A stretch of DNA of 49,178 nucleotides from Chara braunii (GCA_003427395.1 BFEA01000471.1:1091709-1140886), one strand, 5' to 3'; counted from the stretch's first letter, positions 1 to 10,199 are shown. Notes: generated from the letters alone by a model not told the origin. Program-made: numbers and translations.

Positions 1-208
1 CACACACACACACACGCGTACACACACATTCTTCCGTACCCGCTCGCTTCCCTCTCTTCTTCATCCATTGCCGACCTTCCGCCTGTCCGATTCCATCTTT
101 CAACTTGTGCCCTCCATTCCCCCAGCAATCCGCTTTTCCCTATCCTCTTCTCTCCTTGTCCTGTGTCAGTCGCCTCTCTTCCCGTCTTTCTCCACGGCTT
201 TCTCTCCT

Positions 209-546
209 CCGTTGGGTTCCTCTTCGACCTCCTGCTCCTCCAACACTCGATGCGGCACCTGCGGATCTGGTATACCCTTTCCTCTCTTCCTCTATCTGTC
301 GCCTTTTTCTCTCTTCATTGCTCTCTCTCCATCACTTGCATATCCACATCTACCCCATCTCTCGTGATTCGTGCCCTCCGTTGGGGTCCTCTTCGAGCTC
401 CTGCTCCTCCAACACTCGATGCGGCACCGGCGGATCTGGTATACCCTTTCCTCTCTTCTTCTGCCTGTCGCTTTTTCTCTCTTCATTGCTCTCTCTCCAT
501 CAGCTGCATATCCACACCTACCCCACCCCTCTCGTGATGTGCCCTT
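209..546. repeat. Tandem duplication, two ~169 bp units
   Basis: Units at about 209-377 and 378-546 share the same order of sub-blocks: CCGTTGGG, a CTCCTGCTCCTCC block, the CACTCGATGCGGCAC block, TCTGGTATACCC, then a CT-rich tail ending in CTCGTGAT. Differences are scattered substitutions and a few small indels. Seen directly; no function is apparent. Confidence 0.85.
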
Positions 547-678
547 CGCCATTATCCTGCTCTCTCTTTCCTTACAACCTGTTTCCCTCCCTCCGCGCTG
601 AGCCCCTCTTCCTGCCTTGTGATCTCTTCTTCCCCACCTTGTCCTGATCCCCCCACACGACATGTACTCCTCACCCTG

Positions 679-754
679 TTGGCTTGGCATTCTTTCCCCT
701 GCAATCCTCACCCCGATTGGCTTGGCATTCTTTCCCCTGCAATTTTCACCCCGA
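679..754. repeat. Tandem duplication, two 38 bp units
   Basis: Two units (679-716 and 717-754) both begin TTGGCTTGGCATTC and end in CACCCCGA, with only two differences. A degraded third start (TTGGCTGG) follows at 755. Confidence 0.85.
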
Positions 755-1251
755 TTGGCTGGCAATCCGACCTCCTCGTCCTCTCGATCCCACATTCTGA
801 TCGCCCCCCTCCCAATCCGCGCTGCCGATCCCCTTCTTCGCAAATTGAGGACCCTACTTGACGTCTTCCTCCTCCACAACCTCCTTAATGCCGACGATCT
901 TACCCTGCATGCTTCACCCTATCCCGGTGACTCTCCCTCTGCCCCTTCTGTCGTCGCATCCCATCCTGATCGACTAATCCCGACCCTATCGTCTTCCTGA
1001 TCCCCCATCCTCACCTCCTCTTCGCCCTTCTCCTGCTCCTCCAACCCCTCGAGATTTCGATGGCGACCTTCTCCAGCCTGTCTGGGAAGGCCCTTGACCT
1101 CCCCCTACTGTTCCTTCTCCCCCTGCCCAGCCGCATTCACAACATGATCCCCGCCTGCTCCTTCCGATAGCGGCCGTGCACAAATCCTGTCCCACTTGCA
1201 ACATGGCACTCCCAAAAGAAAACGGAGTGGCAGCCCTAAACGGATGTCCGG

Positions 1252-1640
1252 ATGGAGGCAGAGAGGAGGGAAGAAAGGATGTCGGGAGGAAGGGAGGGAG
1301 GGAGAGAAGGTTGGGGGGCGCGCGGGGGGGGGAGGAGAGAGAGAGAGAGAGGGTGCACTTCCCGCACGCCGGGCGAACCCACCTTTTTCGTTGTGGGCCG
1401 AGAGAGAGGGAGGCCGAGAGCGCGTGATGAAGTGAGGGAGGAAGGGAGAGCGAGAGAGAGAAGCGGGGGGGAGGGAGGGAGTGGAGGAGAGGGGGTGCAC
1501 TTCGCCACGCCCCGCAGACTCACCTATTTCCTTTTTCTGCCGAGTGTGACCGGAACTCTCCACATCTTCAGGCACGACACCGGGGGCACAGAGAGAGAGA
1601 GAGAGAGACAGAGCGAGACACTGCCCTTCGCACGCCCGTT
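1252..1640. repeat. Purine-rich tract with a diverged direct repeat
   Basis: The tract is dominated by GAGAGA, GGGAGG and GGGG runs on the plus strand. A block starting GGGTGCACTTC occurs at about 1352 and again at about 1493, each followed by a C-rich CACGCC segment and then an ACCTATTTC/ACCTTTTTC-like segment, so the tract appears duplicated with a period near 140 bp. Long frames here on both strands come from composition only. Confidence 0.6.
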
Positions 1641-1738
1641 GCACGCAGCTCGACTCCGTTCCGCCTGAACGGAAAATCTCGACGGCGCTGCCGCGAGAAA
1701 GCAAATGCGCCTCCGAAATGCAATGAACTGTTGACATA

Positions 1739-1756
1739 GTCCTTTGGGACATCTGT

Positions 1757-1788
<32 letters not shown>

Positions 1789-1807
1789 GGCCCCTGCGCA
1801 AGGATGA
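1739..1807 (+). pseudogene. U6 snRNA retrocopy, 3'-truncated, with target-site duplication
   Basis: U6 snRNA is the catalytic-core RNA of the spliceosome. The copy begins at the U6 5' stem-loop (GTCCTTTGGGAC), continues through AAAATTGGAACGATACAGAG and the ACAGAGA and AGC boxes, and runs to GCGCAAGGATGA. That is about nt 1-70 of the ~102 nt RNA. The 3' stem-loop region and U-tract are missing. It is flanked by near-identical 16 bp direct repeats, TGAACTGTTGACATAG at 1724-1739 and TGAACTGTTGAGATAG at 1805-1820. No TATA box or plant upstream sequence element sits at the spacing expected for a Pol III U6 gene. Retroposition of a 3'-truncated cDNA is the natural reading, so the copy should not make functional U6. 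Confidence 0.9.
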
Positions 1808-1876
1808 ACTGTTGAGATAGAGGCCCCTGTCCGAATCCTCTACGCAGGCCCGATTAGTTGGACACCCCCCCGTCAT

Positions 1877-1988
1877 GCCACTAACGAATTGGAATTGAAA
1901 ACCGAGAAAAGCTATATATCTAGGGGCTCGCAGCCACTAACGATTTGGAATTGAAAACCGAGAAAAGCTATATATCTAGGGCCTCGCA
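1877..1988. repeat. Tandem duplication, two 56 bp units
   Basis: Units 1877-1932 and 1933-1988 each start GCCACTAACGA and contain GAATTGAAAACCGAGAAAAG then CTATATATCTAGGG. Only two bases differ (A/T and G/C). A partial third start, GCCACTGACC, follows at about 1991. Confidence 0.9.
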
Positions 1989-1999
1989 GCGCCACTGAC

Positions 2000-3120
2000 C
2001 AAATGTGAAAAGGACTAACAAGTAGAGAGGAGGCTTCGAGGAGACAGACCGGCGGCGGTGAAGGGCCGGTAGCGCTAAATTCCTTCACGCGCTAATCGCA
2101 GCGATAGCGGTAATCCTTCCACTTACCATCAGAGTCTCGAACGGTAACTTCACCATCACCTGGATCAAGCGGCCAGGGTGAATAAGGGTTTCACTTTGCT
2201 TTTTCACCATCGCGGACAAAGTTGAGAGTAGGGCTGGAGGGCACGAGCTTAGGCCCTGAACCATTGCCGTCTGGCCTGAGCCCGATATGCTCTGTGTAAT
2301 GGCATGGTAATACTCGTGGCGAAAGTGGAGTTGCTGGAGGTCGAAGTTACCTACCCAAGATCTATACCGAGGTAAACAAGTCAAATCTCACAGTAGGTAC
2401 GTAATACGGCCGTAATTGTGTCTCTGTATGATTGTTTCCTGGTTTTTCACCGAGGTAATTCTCACATTGTGGATGAAAAGGCCGTGCGATTCTGGAAGGG
2501 GAAGGGCTCTTACTACAGGTAAAGTGATAACCACAGGCTAGGGGGACTTGTACAAGAATCACCTTCCTCAAGACCAACACCTATATCCACGGTCTGGGCC
2601 GGCCACGTCGAGGGCTTCATGAACGAGCAAGAACAGACAGTGTACTCTACCGGTCCAACCCCGAGCCCTTTCGCTTCCATTCGGTTTTCCGCCGATGGAA
2701 ATAAAACAAGTTTGTTTCTCTACACAGAGGAAGTCCGTTCATAGGAGTTAATAAGGAGGGAGTTTCATCTCCCTCCGAACCAGACCAGACCAGTCCCCGC
2801 AAGTGGCATTACGAAGAAAATTTTATATAACTCCCTTAGAGGATCCCAACCATCGTTGGTGGGCCGTTAGCATAGTGCCACGAGGGTTAGATCGCATCGC
2901 GTTCGGGGGTTAGACGCTCCCGCCTGTCATCACCATCACCATTGGGTGGTCCAGTGGAGCTAGTTTTCCATTTCGCAACTGTATCTAGCCCGTTTTCACG
3001 GATAAATAAGCTCATCCTTTTGCCTTGCCTTGCCTTCCGCAGGAAGAAGAGCGAATACATACCTATGTAGCGGGCCTCTATCTGCCCTGGCCTACAGCCA
3101 TGGCCTATTCGGCTATTTTG
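2000..3120. other. No recognised gene
   Basis: This mixed-composition stretch has only short open frames on either strand and none with a recognisable domain. A short CAGACCAGAC run lies near 2780 and a CCTTGCCTTG run near 3025. Nothing else is supportable. Confidence 0.4.
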
Positions 3121-3127
3121 CTTGTTC

Positions 3128-3166
3128 GGCCTGTGGGACCAGGCAGTGGCCTAATCCCACAGGCCG
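3128..3166. repeat. Perfect 12 bp inverted repeat (hairpin)
   Basis: CGGCCTGTGGGA at 3128-3139 is the exact reverse complement of TCCCACAGGCCG at 3155-3166, with a 15 nt loop. It is followed immediately by a CAGTC-type pentanucleotide array. There is no U-tract, and the setting is eukaryotic, so a bacterial-style terminator is not claimed. Confidence 0.75.
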
Positions 3167-3175
3167 TGTGTTGTT

Positions 3176-3226
3176 TCAGTCCAGTCCAGTCCGGTACCAG
3201 TCCAGTCCAGTCCAGTCAGTCTGCTG
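3176..3226. repeat. (CAGTC)n / (CAGTCC) pentanucleotide array
   Basis: CAGTCCAGTCCAGTCC is repeated, interrupted once by GGTAC. It is a simple microsatellite directly downstream of the 12 bp hairpin. Confidence 0.85.
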
Positions 3227-3949
3227 GGGGTATACCCCAACTACAGTCTGTTTCAGATTCATTCTTCATTTGCACGCCTTTGAATACGTGCGTGTTGAGT
3301 TTGCGTTGGAGTTGTGTTGTCCCTTCCAAATCCATCTCCATCTCCTTCATCCTCATCTCTTCGTCTTGATCATGACAGACCGCCATCTCGGCGGGTCTGT
3401 CACACTGGTATCATAGCGGGCTTTCCTTCCTGCTCCTCTCCTCCACCCACCCCACCTATCAAGTGTCATGCGGCTTGAGCAAAAAACAAAAAGAATAGCT
3501 CGCCACTTTTTTGGGGTAATGACACCGGTGCACTCTTTCCAAAGTAACGTTTGCACTGATGAACCAAATTTATTGTTCTTTAGCTTGTTAGAAAGCTCTT
3601 GACAAGCCGATTCCAACAAGCTATAGATGGTTTAATTTTGTGCGGTGGTTGAGGAACTACAATATTTCAAAGATCGCGATTTACTTTTGAAGCTCCCAAA
3701 ATCACCGGCGATCGTTTTTTCAACGAGCGCTATTGCACTACACTGTAACTCGGTGGTTGATCAAGACCTCGGTCAACCCCATACAGTGTTTCTTCATCAG
3801 CATATCTGATCCTTCTGATCAGGTCAAACTGCTGCAGCAGTTCATCACCACCTTGAAGAAAGTCAAAATCTTGTGGATTTTTATGAATTTTGGTGATTTT
3901 TTTTGCTTTTGGTAACCCAAGAGTTGGGTATCACCTCTCTCAATACTAA

Positions 3950-4570
3950 TTCATTATGCCCCTCCTTTTTCGCTATCTCCCCTGCATCATCTGACCTTCC
4001 TATTTCTCTCCCCACCACTCATTCATTACCTCTTCTCACTCTTCTCTCTTTTTTTCTCATTTTCTATCTCTTCTCCCTACTGATTTCGCATCCCCCTCGC
4101 TCTTTCTCCACCCACTACCATATTTTATATTGTTTCCTCTCCCAACCTCTCTCTCCTTTCTTTTTTTCCCTACTTCTCTTCTCTCTTCCCATTGTTCTCT
4201 TATGCCCCTTCATCTTCACCCATCTTCCACCATTTTTTTCTCTCATCTTTCTCCACCCACCCGCTTTTACTAATCTTTTTTTTTTTTTTATACCTTTTTT
4301 ATAGCTCTCTCTCTCATTCTCTCCCCCTCCTCTCCCCTTTTCTTCCCCCAAATACAACTCCATCATCTCTCTCACCTACCACTTCATTTTTTTCTTTTTC
4401 TCACCAATTTTTTATTTTTCCATCATTTTTTCATTCCCTCCAACTTCTTTTTTTTTGTTTTTCTTCTTTTATTTTTCTCTTTGATTTTTTTTCCCACAAA
4501 AAATTGAATTATTTTATTCCCTTTTTTTTTTTTTTCGTTTATTTATTTTATTTATTTATTTTAAAATTTT
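3950..4570. repeat. Long low-complexity pyrimidine (T/C) tract
   Basis: About 600 bp are almost entirely T and C on the plus strand, with many T-runs and TCTC blocks. Open frames on both strands here (Phe/Ser/Leu-rich on plus, Lys/Glu/Arg-rich on minus) are composition artefacts. Confidence 0.85.
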
Positions 4571-4624
4571 AATTTTTTGTGCTGCACTTCTATATCTTGT
4601 CAGAACTTAGTCATTATTGCTTTT

Positions 4625-4830
4625 GGTGCATATTTTGACCCATTGGGGATAACGACGTACTGCTGAAATTTCTGTTTTTCCTACCTAGTCTTTTTCCAGC
4701 ACATTTTGAACCCTTGGGGGTAGGGAAGTGCCGACGAAATTTTCCCATTTTGCTTAGTTATTCTTCTTGACGGCACACTTTGACCCCATGAGGGTAACAA
4801 AATGTTGCCGAATTTTTTTTAAATTTTGAA
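4625..4830. repeat. Diverged tandem triplication, ~74 bp unit
   Basis: Three units start at about 4625, 4698 and 4772. Each carries a gcAcAtTTTGAcCC-like start, a TTGGGG/TGAGGG block with GGTAA/GGATAA, then a tGCcGaaATTT block and a T-rich tail with CCTA or TTAG. The units are clearly related but strongly diverged, so the array is old. Confidence 0.7.
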
Positions 4831-4990
4831 ACTTTGTTTTCTCTCCACTTTCATCCACCTCTTAATTTATTTAACTTTTTATTTATTTTTATGAAATTTC
4901 TAATTTGCGGCATTGTAAAAAGTTTATCGGTGTGATGTGGCTATGTTGCTATTTCGCCATCGCTCCTTACAAAAAGTTCGTTACACCCCT

Positions 4991-5055
4991 TAGCTAGTTG
5001 ATCCTACTAGTAGTCGTATGCTTGTCTTGAAAACTAAGTCATGCGCATTTAAATG
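4991..5055 (+). pseudogene. 18S rRNA 5'-end fragment
   Basis: The segment aligns with the extreme 5' end of eukaryotic 18S rRNA (TACCTGGTTGATCCTGCCAG and onward). Here it reads TAGCTAGTTGATCCTACTAG, then TAGTCGTATGCTTGTCT, then AACTAAGTCATGC. The match stops after about 65 bp. Several differences are C-to-T or G-to-A, but others are not. It is a dead fragment beginning almost exactly at the rRNA 5' terminus; no continuing 18S sequence is visible downstream. Confidence 0.85.
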
Positions 5056-5059
5056 CGAG

Positions 5060-6500
5060 CACTTTGCATCGAACGAGCGAGTGATATGCGAGTAGTGCTG
5101 ATCGCTAGAGGACAAGCAGATCTGGCGGTTGCGCACAAGAGCGAACCAGATTGAGGGATCGAGCATGGGAGAGGAGTTAGTATCGAATCGAGCAGAGGAT
5201 TTCTTGAACCGTGCGAGAGATGGGCGGGGTGAAGTTGCGCTGGGGAAAAAATGTGCGGGGAAAATTGCGTCAACAGATTGAGGTTGCGCGGAACAACAGA
5301 AGTTGTGGAGGGTATGTAGATGAAGTCGCCCGCACAGGAAGACTTAGTTATGCGTCTGAAACAAGACACACACGGGAGAACTAGGTCAGGAGATCTATGC
5401 AGAATGCGTGGGAAGTTGCGCACGAAGTGAGACGAGCCGTACACTATGCAGGGACAACAGCGTGAGAGAGAGCAGTTGTGAAAGAAGGAGGAACCACGTG
5501 GGAACGAAGTCGTACGAGGAAAGCTAAGCCGTGCAGAGTGTGTGGAACATCGAAGGGGAAAAAAGATCGTTGTGGGGAAGAGAAAAACTAGTAAGATCAT
5601 CACGGGGGGGGGGGGGGGGGGGGGGGAAGATCACACGAGGGAGAGAAAGAGTGTGGGAGAGAGATTAGAAACTAGCGCGGACAGGGAGGGGAATCTGACG
5701 AAATGTGATTTCCCCCCAGTGTCCCGAATGTCGAAGTGAAGAGATTCAACTAAGCACGGGTAAACGACGGCAGTAACTATGACTCTCATAAGATAGCCAA
5801 AAGCTTCGTCATCCAATTAGTCGAGCACGTGCGTATGCAAGCGCGTGCGCGCACGCGCGCGCGCGAGAGAAAGAGAGAGTTGAGGCGATTCCAGTGAACG
5901 ACTCGGAGGAGTGAGAGCCGTGGTCATGAATTTGATTTTGTGAACCTAGTTGTAATTGTGGCCAGGTTCAAAGTTCGAGTCGGTATGATCGTGGGAAGAG
6001 GACTAATGATCTGAGTGCGAAGTGAGCGAGAGATAGGGCGAGAGGGCAAATGTGAGCCGACCAATCAGCTACGCCCATTTGACAACAACATTTGAGAACC
6101 ACGTCGGGAGGTAGAGTAGAGCATGTGTGGCTGCCATTTGAAGACACGTTGTGTGATTGGTTGGCTCACTTTGCAGAGTCGATGAGAAATGAGAAAGTCT
6201 CGAAAGGCACATTGAGGGAAGAAGAGGCGGAAGAAAAGCGTGTGATAGCAATTGAATTACGTTCGTGCTCGTCTTTTGCCATCTGCAAAGTTGATCATTT
6301 GGTTGAAGCACAAGGGCAGGTGAGAGTGGAATTTGGGGGGCGAAAAAGAGAAGTAATGGGTGTATGACTGACTAACTACACGCAGTATATTGGGTGTACG
6401 AGGACAGGGTAGGAAAAAAAAAAAAAAAAAAAAAAAAGTGAGAGAGAAGTCGGAGCGATTGCTGCAGAGACCGTGAGTGTGAGTATAAGTTGAACGGGGG
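5060..6500. other. No recognised gene; contains G23 run, CG-alternating tract and A-tract
   Basis: No gene is recognised between the two rRNA fragments. A 23-nt G homopolymer lies at 5604-5626, alternating GCGCGCACGCGC sequence at about 5838-5865, and a ~24 nt A-run at about 6414-6437. I looked for 5.8S and further 18S sequence and could not find any convincing match. The weak frames here show no domains. Confidence 0.4.
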
Positions 6501-6503
6501 CTT

Positions 6504-6770
6504 TGTTGCGTCCTAAATTGTAGTCTTGAGAGGCAACCTCTACATCAGGCCATGTGCAGGTTCCCTGGAAGGGGAAACCGAAGAGGGTGACAGCCCCGAC
6601 GACTGTCGGACCCTGCTGCGAAATGAGGTGTTGTCCAAGAGTCGGGTTGCTTGGGAATGCGGCCCCAATTGGGTGGTAAGTCCCATCCAAGGTTAATTAC
6701 GCGCGAGGGACCGATAACGAAGAAGCACCGCAAGGGAAGAATGAAAATAACTTCGGAAAAAGAGTTAAAG
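6504..6770 (+). pseudogene. 25S rRNA fragment, block B (~nt 115-385 of 25S)
   Basis: The segment is collinear with the plant 25S 5' region. It contains AATTGTAGTCTTGAGAGGC, TTCCCTGGAAGGGGAAACCG, AGAGGGTGACAGCCCCG, GAGTCGGGTTGCTTGGGAATG, CGGCCCCAATTGGGTGGTAA, GAGGGACCGATAACGAAGAA and AAAAAGAGTTAAAG. Homology ends near 6770. Mutations are spread over both paired and unpaired positions, so this is a decayed copy, not a working rRNA gene. It is followed directly by the more 5' part of 25S (block A). Confidence 0.9.
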
Positions 6771-6772
6771 TT

Positions 6773-6895
6773 AATCTCAGGTCGGGCAAGAGCACCCGCC
6801 CAATTTAAGCATACAACTAAGCAGAGGACGAGAAACCAACGAGGATTCCCTTTGTAGCAGCAAGCGAATCGGGAGTAGCCGAGAATGAAAATCTT
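6773..6895 (+). pseudogene. 25S rRNA fragment, block A (~nt 1-112 of 25S)
   Basis: The segment matches the start of 25S: ATCTCAGGTCGGGCAAGAG, ACCCGCCCAATTTAAGCATA, TAAGCAGAGGACGAGAAACC, ACGAGGATTCCCTTTGTAGC, AGCAAGCGAATCGGGAGTAG and GAATGAAAATC. In an intact 25S gene this block lies upstream of block B; here it lies immediately downstream, so the two are permuted. Sequence after 6900 (CTGGGACAACTTTCGGTCGG) is only vaguely 5.8S-like and is not claimed. Confidence 0.9.
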
Positions 6896-7259
6896 AGGTC
6901 AGCAAGGACACGAACTGGGACAACTTTCGGTCGGCTTAAACAAGGTCAATAGGGGCAAACCGAATATCGCTGCATCAAAGCACAAACGTGGCAAGGGCTC
7001 GGAAGACTCGACAGGGACTTAACAGACTCGGCAAAGACACAACAGATCCAGTCACCAGGAGACTCGGCAACAAGCTAAAAAAAACAACAGAGTCAGAAAA
7101 CTGCAGATTCAAAAAGGTTTCTGACTCAGTGAATCTACAGTTACAATAAATTACAGACCCAACAAGTATACTCCGAAAGACAGCAGATATCCGATACAGA
7201 ACACTGCAGTAGCAGTTGAACTCTGATACAAAACTTGAACACTGCGGCTGTTTGTGGGA

Positions 7260-9345
7260 ACCCCTATGATCCTCACTGGGCAGAATGTAACAAATGTTTT
7301 GGACGACTAAGAGGTTCATGGCTTGAGGAGAGAATTGACAGAGCAGGAAACGATTACAAATTTCCTCTATCACACAACACCAAAAATCGACCATGAGGTG
7401 AGAGCCGTTATGTCTGACGATGGTAGGTGGGTAACATTCAAGGAGCGGGTCTCCCGAGCCTTCGCATGTGAAAATGTGTGTCTTACTCGGTAGAAAGCAT
7501 AAAAAAAATGAAGAAAGAGGAAAATGAAAACCTGATAGGGATCGCAAAAAGATATGAGAAAGCCTCAAACTCTTTGGTATAAGGGGGATTTCTAGACGAA
7601 ATAGAGCGATGTGGTATATTCCTAGGCACTCTACCTCGTAAGAGAGGTGAGATGATCGTCAGAGAACTCCCCACTAAAAAGTCGACCTTCACATATGTGA
7701 AAGTTTTAGCTCAAAAAAATGAAGGAACAAATATTAGTTCCTATATGATGAAGGTTTTGAATAACCTTAAAAAGGGAGTATCATCGGGAAGAGGAGGCGA
7801 GAGAGCCTTGGTAGATGAAAAAAAAAGTCAAGATAGAAAGGAAGGAGACGGGATCTCCTAGACTAAATGAACCCAATAGAAGAGAAGGGGAATGAAAAAG
7901 AGAAAATCGATGAGACTAGAAGAGGAATGATAGTGAATGGGGTACCTCTTAGTAGTCAAACGCGCGAGTAGTCAATGGAGGTCCAGGGACGGGGTAGAGG
8001 CAAGAAAACCTGAGAGACGTGAGAAAAAGATGGCAAAGAAGATCGAGACATTAAAAGTTGAAATGGAGAGGATGAGGAACAATATCCCTCGTAAGGAGAA
8101 ACTATCTTCGAAGCCTACTCCACGAAAGCAAATGAGGGAAAAGGGGGATCATAATCCTAAGCGAACATGGAACGGTAAAACATGTATGTATTGTGGTGAT
8201 GAAGATTACAACAAAGGGATTGTCAAGCGATATTCGATGCGTTAAAGGAAGGGATTATTAAGCAAAACGAGAGAAAGTCCGTGATACGAGCAGATGAAGG
8301 GAAGCCAATACTATTTTTGTCATCGACAAACATAAATGTTGATATCAAAAGGAGAAGGATGAATAAGGCTATAGGGAAACAGACACTCCCGTCCACGAAG
8401 GTCTCCAGAGTTAAGTTTAAAGACGAAAGTGACGAGAGACCGGAAAGTTATAAGATTGAAATCTCATTTATCCGATTTGAAGATTCCGTAACCGAAGATG
8501 TGACACTTATTTGTGCTCAAGCAGTCTCTGGTGAGTCGAGTCAAGGAACGAAAGATGACACTGACCAACAAAGGATAGACGAACAGGTAGAGTCACCTAA
8601 GTTGCCCTTATCACCTAGGAAAAAAAGACCCAAAAAGTTTCATTTGAAAAACTCACTGGACGATGTTGACTTAAAGGAGCCGCTGAGGGGAACAATGGGG
8701 ATGCTTGTTCCTATTACTCTTAAGAAGTTTATAGCTAGGATGAGTAGATGGGAATGATGAGAAAAACAAAGATACCAATGTCGATGGCTACGTCGACCGG
8801 TGAATAAAAAATTGTCGCAAGTCCGAAAGTGAAAACCTCAATACTAATGACTAAGGGAAAGGAGGGGATAGAAACCGAGGAGGAAGTCAAGAATGAGAAT
8901 TATTTTATGTCCTGGGTCGTGGAAAACTAAAGATCACAGTAAACAGGATCGAAATGGAAGTTATAGTCCATGACGGGTCGGAATCCTCCGTCTGTGAGGA
9001 CAAGGTGGCAAAAAGACTTGGACAGGAAGTTAATAAAAGTGTGGCTATGACTATGGTGTCGACCAATAAATTGCGACAACTGACACTTGGCGTTTGTCGT
9101 AAAGCTAAAGGTAAGGTAGCCGGAGTCAAGGGTACCATACATGTTTTCACGGTGGAGCAATATTCATTCGAGTTAATCCCTACGAGAACGTGGCTGACAC
9201 ATATAAACGTCACTACTGAAAATGGACGTGATGGAGATCAAACAGTTACCATAGACTTCCCAGAAGGCAACAAAGTTATCAGTAAGACCGTTGACGAGTT
9301 CAACAAGCGTTGTGAGGTTTTTCTGCCAAATAAGGGCCAATAACA
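7260..9345 (+). mobile_element. Decayed Ty3/gypsy retrotransposon, gag to protease
   Basis: The relic reads collinearly on the plus strand as broken frames. From 7266 a Gag-like stretch has LTGQNVTNVLDD, then TEQETITNFLYHT, DHEVRAVM and WVTFKERV, the order found in Ty3/gypsy Gag. It continues at 7652-7858 (TFTYVKVLAQKN) and 7937-8245, where a partial zinc knuckle CMYCGDEDYN keeps CxxC but loses the His and last Cys. A 158-codon linker frame follows (8281-8754), then an aspartic-protease-like domain (8954-9343). Frames are separated by stops and frameshifts. No RT, RNase H or integrase follows, and I could not identify LTRs. The element is dead and truncated. Confidence 0.75.
8954..9343 (+). 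pseudogene. Retropepsin-like protease domain of the gypsy relic
   Basis: In retrotransposons this protease cleaves Gag-Pol. The frame has HDGSESSVCEDKVAKRLG near the N terminus, matching the catalytic region usually seen as D-S/T-G-x-x-x-N-V-I with the following K-x-x-G. The catalytic triad reads D-G-S (codon for D at about 8972), as if the S/T codon were lost. Downstream are the KGTIHVFTVE strand, a TRTWLTHINV segment (usually G-R-x-W-L) and the GDQTVTI motif that often follows in plant and algal gypsy elements. Loss of the D-S/T-G triad argues for inactivity. The neighbouring gag fragments support the assignment. Confidence 0.7.
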
Positions 9346-9349
9346 AGGA

Positions 9350-10010
9350 GGAGTTGCCAGATGGTAGTCGAAGAACTCTCCTGAGCCTCACAAGGTTAAA
9401 TGCAAAAAGATAGTAGTCGAGGATTTTGAAAATACGTATGTGGTGGATGGTACAACCTACCTTAAGTCGGCACTCCCCCCTACACAAAAAACCTCCACCT
9501 ACCTGTAGACCGCTATCCTCCAATTTTGATTGCGCTACCGGTTCTTCGTGGCCTACCGAGTACCGGTCGGATTTGTCATCATAGAAGTGGGACCCGTGCG
9601 CCCGCAACCGTTCGAAATCCTGTGTTGGCAGGAGGCGGTCGGAAGTGCTCCTTGTGAGCATCGAAATGACCTCTGTGCTGCTTTTCTCCATTTTCAAAAA
9701 AAGAAAAAACGTACTATTTTTCGTTTTCGTTTTGTTTTCTTGTATTTTATTGAATTTTGTTTTTATGACTGTTTAGTTGTCACATCTTTCTCGAAGGGGG
9801 CAGTGGCCGTGACGAGGCGTCACTAACACCTTCGAATCTCGAAAGGCCACCGATGGGTGGTTGTTGTTCGTGTATGTCTGACAATCCTACGTGACACCCT
9901 ATCACCACCACATTTTGGCATCCTGTTACTCTTTCGAGATGGTGACCCGCGCTTGAAAGCTAGATCGGGTGGGAACGTTGCAAGTCAATCCCACCAGCAC
10001 TGTCCATCTC
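9350..10010. other. No recognised gene
   Basis: This is the region where gypsy reverse transcriptase would be expected, but no RT motif is visible in any frame. Short open frames overlap and carry no recognisable domain. Confidence 0.4.
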
Positions 10011-10013
10011 GAA

Positions 10014-10014
<1 letters not shown>

Positions 10015-10098
<84 letters not shown>

Positions 10099-10115
10099 TA
10101 TATATATATATATAT
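10015..10115. repeat. (CT)n then (TA)n compound microsatellite
   Basis: About 80 bp of uninterrupted CT dinucleotides are followed directly by about 20 bp of alternating AT. The Ser/Leu and Glu/Arg repeat frames across it are artefacts. Confidence 0.95.
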
Positions 10116-10199
10116 CACTCTCGTATCAGTCATTGTCTCGCACTGCAACATCGTCTGCGTAGTTCCTCGTTTACCTATCGCGCGGAATACGAAGGGTTA

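Larger units (their letters stand above)
1..1200. other. Pyrimidine-rich DNA without a recognised gene
   Basis: The stretch opens with a short (CA)n tract and is then strongly C/T-rich. The open frames in it are long only because the composition excludes stop codons: they are full of Ser, Pro and Leu, overlap each other in several frames and show no domain. Two internal tandem duplications are listed separately. I see no splice-delimited gene, RNA gene or terminal repeat. Confidence 0.5.

Noticed and set aside
105-879. Overlapping 180- and 195-codon frames at the left end
   Set aside because: They occur on both strands over the same C/T-rich duplicated DNA, are low-complexity, and show no domain.
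1105-1752. 215-codon minus-strand frame
   Set aside because: It runs through a purine/pyrimidine-biased tract and straight into the U6 retrocopy; composition artefact.
2856-2925. tRNA-like stretch (GTTAGCATAGTG ... GGGGGTTAGACGCTCC)
   Set aside because: Box A and box B are only loosely matched and no cloverleaf can be drawn.
6900-6960. 5.8S rRNA start (ACAACTTTCGG) after the 25S fragment
   Set aside because: Only about ten bases resemble 5.8S and the rest does not follow.
10015-10115. CRISPR-like or other regular spacer array
   Set aside because: All arrays in the window are simple or tandem repeats without unique spacers, and the context is eukaryotic.
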